This document shows positions 41,528 to 44,663 of a stretch of DNA of 44,663 nucleotides, piece by piece. Position 1 is the stretch's first letter; each line of letters opens with the position of its first letter. Below the pieces are notes generated by a model, which was given only the letters and a program-made list of their open reading frames with translations, ran no database searches and was not told the DNA's origin. Source of the DNA: Mobilitalea sp. (lineage in GTDB: Bacteria > Bacillota_A > Clostridia > Lachnospirales > Lachnospiraceae); the NCBI GenBank assembly GCA_029974875.1, contig JARKQP010000352.1, positions 1 through 44,663 on the forward strand, read 5' to 3'. Both the position numbers and the translations under genes were made by a program.

Positions 41528-41578
41528 TTTACAAATTAAAACGATTATGATATAGTTAGTTAAAGCAATCGGTTTTAA
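41528..41578 (+). promoter_or_regulatory. Promoter of the activase-glycyl radical operon with overlapping inverted repeat
   Basis: TTTACA (41528-41533), a 17-base spacer and TATAGT (41551-41556). TTAAAACGATT (41536-41546) and AATCGGTTTTAA (41567-41578) form an imperfect inverted repeat whose arms lie in the promoter spacer and just past the start of transcription. It is a good place for a repressor, probably the divergent ROK protein. The rest of 41365-41593 shows nothing else. Confidence 0.6.
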
Positions 41579-41593
41579 GAAAGGAGGGGCAGA

Positions 41594-42457
41594 ATGAAAG
41601 TAATCAAAAAAGGATTTAATTATTCACAGGATGGACCGGGGAACCGGCTGGTATTTCATCTGCAGGGATGTAATATGAGGTGCCGCTGGTGTGCAAATCC
41701 GGAAAGTATGCCGATAGAGGGTGTTTTGATGGTGGATAAGAACAAATTACTGAATGAAGTCTGCAGCCAGGGAGCTGTTAAAGCTGGACTCCTGAACCGG
41801 AATATTTGTGAGGCATGCGACAGCAAAGTCTGTCTTCACGAGAAAAGAAATGAGGGCATCTGGCAGAGCTATTTTGAACAGGGCACGGAGGAAATTTTAA
41901 AGGAAGCATTGGAATGCCGGGCAATTATGTTTGATGATGGCGGTGTGACATTCAGCGGTGGTGAACCGACACTGCAGTTTGATGAGCTTAAAGATATTTT
42001 ACGCATGCTCAAGGAGCATCAGATCCACACTGCGGTCGAAAGTAATGGTACGAGTGCCCGGTTGCCGGAGCTGTTTGAGTATATTGACTTATTAATTATG
42101 GATTTTAAGCAGATTGACGATGAAGTACATAAAAGGATGACAGGGGTATCCAATAAAAGAATTAAACAGAATATCAGCAGCGCCTTAACACAGCATCCGA
42201 ATGTATTAATCCGCACACCGTTAATTCATGGGTTTAATGATGATGAGCAATATGTTGATGCTTTTATAGAGTTTTATACGCAGCATGATTGCACAAATGC
42301 GAGCTTTGAGTTCCTTAAGTACCATGAGTATGGCAAAGAAAAGTGGGAACAATGTGGATTTCAATATAATATGGTGGATGGCTATGTGACGGATGAGATT
42401 AGAGATAAATTTGAGATGGGATTTAAACGAAACAACTTAAATGTAATCAGAACTTGA
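41594..42457 (+). CDS. Glycyl radical enzyme activase (radical SAM)
   Basis: Uses SAM and a 4Fe-4S cluster to put the glycyl radical on the enzyme encoded next. It has 287 residues. The radical SAM motif is C-N-M-R-C-R-W-C (Cys26, Cys30, Cys33), preceded by SQDGPGNRLVFHLQGC and followed by the GGVTFSGGEPTLQ SAM-binding stretch. A reduced extra cysteine set (one Cys, then CEACDSKVC, about residues 57-81) could hold one accessory cluster rather than the two of many activases. AAGGAGGGG precedes ATG 41594. The 50-base gap to the partner gene supports co-transcription. Confidence 0.92.
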   Translation: MKVIKKGFNYSQDGPGNRLVFHLQGCNMRCRWCANPESMPIEGVLMVDKNKLLNEVCSQGAVKAGLLNRNICEACDSKVCLHEKRNEGIWQSYFEQGTEEILKEALECRAIMFDDGGVTFSGGEPTLQFDELKDILRMLKEHQIHTAVESNGTSARLPELFEYIDLLIMDFKQIDDEVHKRMTGVSNKRIKQNISSALTQHPNVLIRTPLIHGFNDDEQYVDAFIEFYTQHDCTNASFEFLKYHEYGKEKWEQCGFQYNMVDGYVTDEIRDKFEMGFKRNNLNVIRT

Positions 42458-42507
42458 TATAAGTGAAGTAGAAAAACCTAAAATAATCAGAATGGGGAGG
42501 TTTTAAA

Positions 42508-44663
42508 ATGATCAAAGAATATTATTCGATAGGTGAATTGGAAGAAAAGGCGAAAAAATTATTTGCTAATGAGCGGGCGGTCAAACGGCTGGATGGGTGG
42601 TTTCTGGCCAAAGAGATTTATGAGGAAACGGTCAAAGCAAATTCAGATATCCCTCATGTATTAAGAACGGCATATGCACTCCGTGAAGTGGTGGGCAAAC
42701 TGCCTATCTATATTGATGAAAATAATATTTTTGCCGGGACGCAAAGAGATGCCTTTGCCAGGAGCTATGCACTGATCAATCCCAATTTCAAGGTCAGTAC
42801 CTTTAACGGCTACTGTGATCCGACGCAGGTATTCGATGATATAGCGCCAAACGAAGTATTTTCCCAGGAGCGGATAGATACGGTTAGGGAAATGAGCAAG
42901 AATAGCACTTACGTGCAGTCGCTGAAAAAGGTTTATGATAATGCGGAGAATGATACAGCAGAAGTGGCATATTTTATTGAACAGGTGACAGGACATTTGA
43001 TTCCTGATTTTCGGCCGGTGCTTAAATCGGGGCTGGATGGTATGATCAGACAGATTGATGTCCGCCTTCAGGAGAATGACCAAGAGAAACAGAACCAATA
43101 CCAGGCGATGCGGCATGCTCTGGAGAGTGTTCAGCTTTTAGCCGGAAGATATGCGTCTATCGCCCAAAGAGACATGGAAAATGCAGAATCCAAAAGGCGG
43201 GGGCAGCTGCAGATGATGAAAGATACTCTAATCAAAATCACTCATCACGGTGCGGATAATCTTTATGAAGCATTGCAGCTATTCATTCTCCTCTGGCAGG
43301 TTATGTGTCTGGAACAAGCGCCAAACCCGTTTGCTTTTTCCGTTGGCAATGCAGAACGGATCTTTGAACCCTACCGTGTCAAAGAGGATTTGGACAGAGA
43401 ATATGCTGCCGGACTCTTTAAGCATTTTCTGGTGTTTTTTAATGTCGGTGACCGCAGCTGGGCGATTTCGCAAAATATTCTAATCAGCGGAAGAGATGTT
43501 GGGGGGACAGACCTGACCAACCTTACGTCCTACGCTTTGTTGGATGCTTATTATTCGATGAATCTGCCGCAGCCGATTTTATCCATTAAGCTTCATCAAA
43601 ATACGCCTGACCAGCTGTATGAGGAGATGGGGCGGTTCTTTTTTACACCGGGTTGTCTGACCCCTTCGCTGTTCAATGATGATGCAGTGTTTGAGGTATT
43701 AAGAAAACATGGTATAGAAGAGCAGGATCTTCCCGATTATTCGGTTGCTGGCTGCCAGGAGCCGTTGATTATGGGAAAAGATAACGGCAATACAACGAAC
43801 AGCTGGCTAAACCTGGCAAAGATATTAGAGTTGACAATAAACGATGGGAAATCGTTGCTGACCGGACGCCAAATTGGCAAAACAAATATAGAGTTGGGTC
43901 TGGGGGGAAAAGCAAGTGAACGGCTGGCAAATATCAGAGAGGCCTTTTACCGGCATGTTGATTATTTTATGGACCGGATGGTGGAAAATGCGAATGGCGC
44001 TTCGATTGCGTTATCACATTTGCCGGTGCCGTTTTTATCCTGTTTTATGGGCGGAATCGAAACCGGAATTGATACCAGGGATGTTAAGCGCCAGGGGACA
44101 AAATATAATGGCAGCGGCTGCCTGGTACACGGGTTAAGCGTTGTTGCCGATTCTTTTGCAGCGATTGATGCCGTCTTGGGAGAGCGGCCGCAGGACTGCG
44201 ATAGATTGTTGCAGGATCTGCAAAAAGATTTTGCAGGTGATGAGGAGTTTAAACAGTATCTGTTAAAATGTGATAAGTTTGGCAATAACATTGCTTTGGT
44301 GGATGAGGAGGCAGCCAGAATAGCGGACCGGATTTCCAATATGCTGCGCAGCAAAAAGAACTACCTGGGTAATTCGCTGCGGCCGGATTTCTCAACACCG
44401 AGCACGCATTTGATTTACGGCAGTCTGGTAGGTGCCTTGCCAAGCGGAAGGAAGGCTAAGGAAATGCTGAATTACGGTGTTGATGCGCTTTACGGTGAAG
44501 CACAGCATGGGCTGGGATTCAGAACCTTATCAACGGCAAAGCTTCCATACGGGCAGTTCAATGGTGGGTACGCCTCCCATCTGGGTCTTGATCCTAATTA
44601 TTTTAGGGCAGAGACAGCTGCAGCGAAAGGGATGGAGTTTAAGAAAAAAATATTAACCCCATT
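42508..44663 (+). CDS. Glycyl radical enzyme of the dehydratase/lyase type, partial at right edge
   Basis: At least 718 residues are visible without a stop. The frame continues past the window, where the C-terminal glycyl radical loop should lie. It is a PFL-like ten-stranded barrel protein. The active-site Cys416 is in VAGCQEPLIMG. The Cys-x-Glu pattern is that of the dehydratase and lyase branch (GCVEP in choline lyase and diol dehydratase) rather than the Cys-Cys pair of pyruvate formate-lyase. Gln at the usual Val position is uncommon. GGGGAGG lies seven bases before ATG 42508. With its activase it forms an operon probably repressed by the ROK protein, so the substrate may be a sugar-derived diol or acid; not determined. 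Confidence 0.88.
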   Translation, partial: MIKEYYSIGELEEKAKKLFANERAVKRLDGWFLAKEIYEETVKANSDIPHVLRTAYALREVVGKLPIYIDENNIFAGTQRDAFARSYALINPNFKVSTFNGYCDPTQVFDDIAPNEVFSQERIDTVREMSKNSTYVQSLKKVYDNAENDTAEVAYFIEQVTGHLIPDFRPVLKSGLDGMIRQIDVRLQENDQEKQNQYQAMRHALESVQLLAGRYASIAQRDMENAESKRRGQLQMMKDTLIKITHHGADNLYEALQLFILLWQVMCLEQAPNPFAFSVGNAERIFEPYRVKEDLDREYAAGLFKHFLVFFNVGDRSWAISQNILISGRDVGGTDLTNLTSYALLDAYYSMNLPQPILSIKLHQNTPDQLYEEMGRFFFTPGCLTPSLFNDDAVFEVLRKHGIEEQDLPDYSVAGCQEPLIMGKDNGNTTNSWLNLAKILELTINDGKSLLTGRQIGKTNIELGLGGKASERLANIREAFYRHVDYFMDRMVENANGASIALSHLPVPFLSCFMGGIETGIDTRDVKRQGTKYNGSGCLVHGLSVVADSFAAIDAVLGERPQDCDRLLQDLQKDFAGDEEFKQYLLKCDKFGNNIALVDEEAARIADRISNMLRSKKNYLGNSLRPDFSTPSTHLIYGSLVGALPSGRKAKEMLNYGVDALYGEAQHGLGFRTLSTAKLPYGQFNGGYASHLGLDPNYFRAETAAAKGMEFKKKILTP

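Noticed and set aside
42661..43116. 151-codon minus-strand frame over the glycyl radical enzyme
   Set aside because: It is antisense to the continuous plus-strand frame that carries family motifs; treated as a shadow.

Overview
The window looks like chromosomal DNA of a low-to-moderate G+C anaerobic Firmicute, most likely a Lachnospiraceae-type clostridium. The reasons are a T-box leader in front of ilvB, AGGAGG ribosome binding sites with occasional GTG and TTG starts, a greA-lysS pair, GH3 enzymes with reversed domain order, LytTR signalling, and a glycyl radical enzyme with its radical-SAM activase. The organism assignment is inference from gene content.

Region 1 (about 1-17.3 kb) is mostly housekeeping. 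It holds the 5' part of guaA (minus strand), an Hpt-like protein lacking its histidine, araD, a small redox operon (Rrf2 regulator, NAD(P)-binding protein, FMN reductase) with a clear self-operator, a type IIA topoisomerase pair (parE-parC, minus strand), T-box-controlled ilvB with ilvN, a PHP hydrolase, lysA, greA and lysS. Many spacers here carry short tandem or partial duplications; those after ilvB, lysA and greA begin in the last codons of the gene.

Region 2 (about 17.4-30.2 kb) is an accessory glycoside hydrolase island. It starts just after the lysS terminator with a truncated group II intron. Next come a LytTR-type direct repeat, a cytoplasmic GH3 enzyme, a GtrA-like membrane protein, a LytTR response regulator and its histidine kinase. 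These are followed by a lipoprotein GH3 of reversed domain order, a lipoprotein with a carbohydrate-binding-like domain, and a GH3 of reversed order with a membrane segment at each end. The likely theme is surface glycoside processing under two-component control.

Region 3 (about 30.2-40.2 kb) is an AraC regulator divergent from a nine-gene plus-strand catabolic cluster. The cluster has two Gfo/Idh/MocA oxidoreductases, two VOC proteins, a xylose-isomerase-like TIM barrel protein, an ABC importer without its ATPase, a tautomerase and an SDR. No known pathway matches this combination. A route through oxidised (keto) sugar or glycoside intermediates is the working hypothesis.

Region 4 (about 40.2 kb to the end) is a ROK-family repressor divergent from a radical-SAM activase and a dehydratase-type glycyl radical enzyme, which runs off the right edge. 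A divergent promoter pair and an inverted repeat over the activase promoter suggest ROK control.
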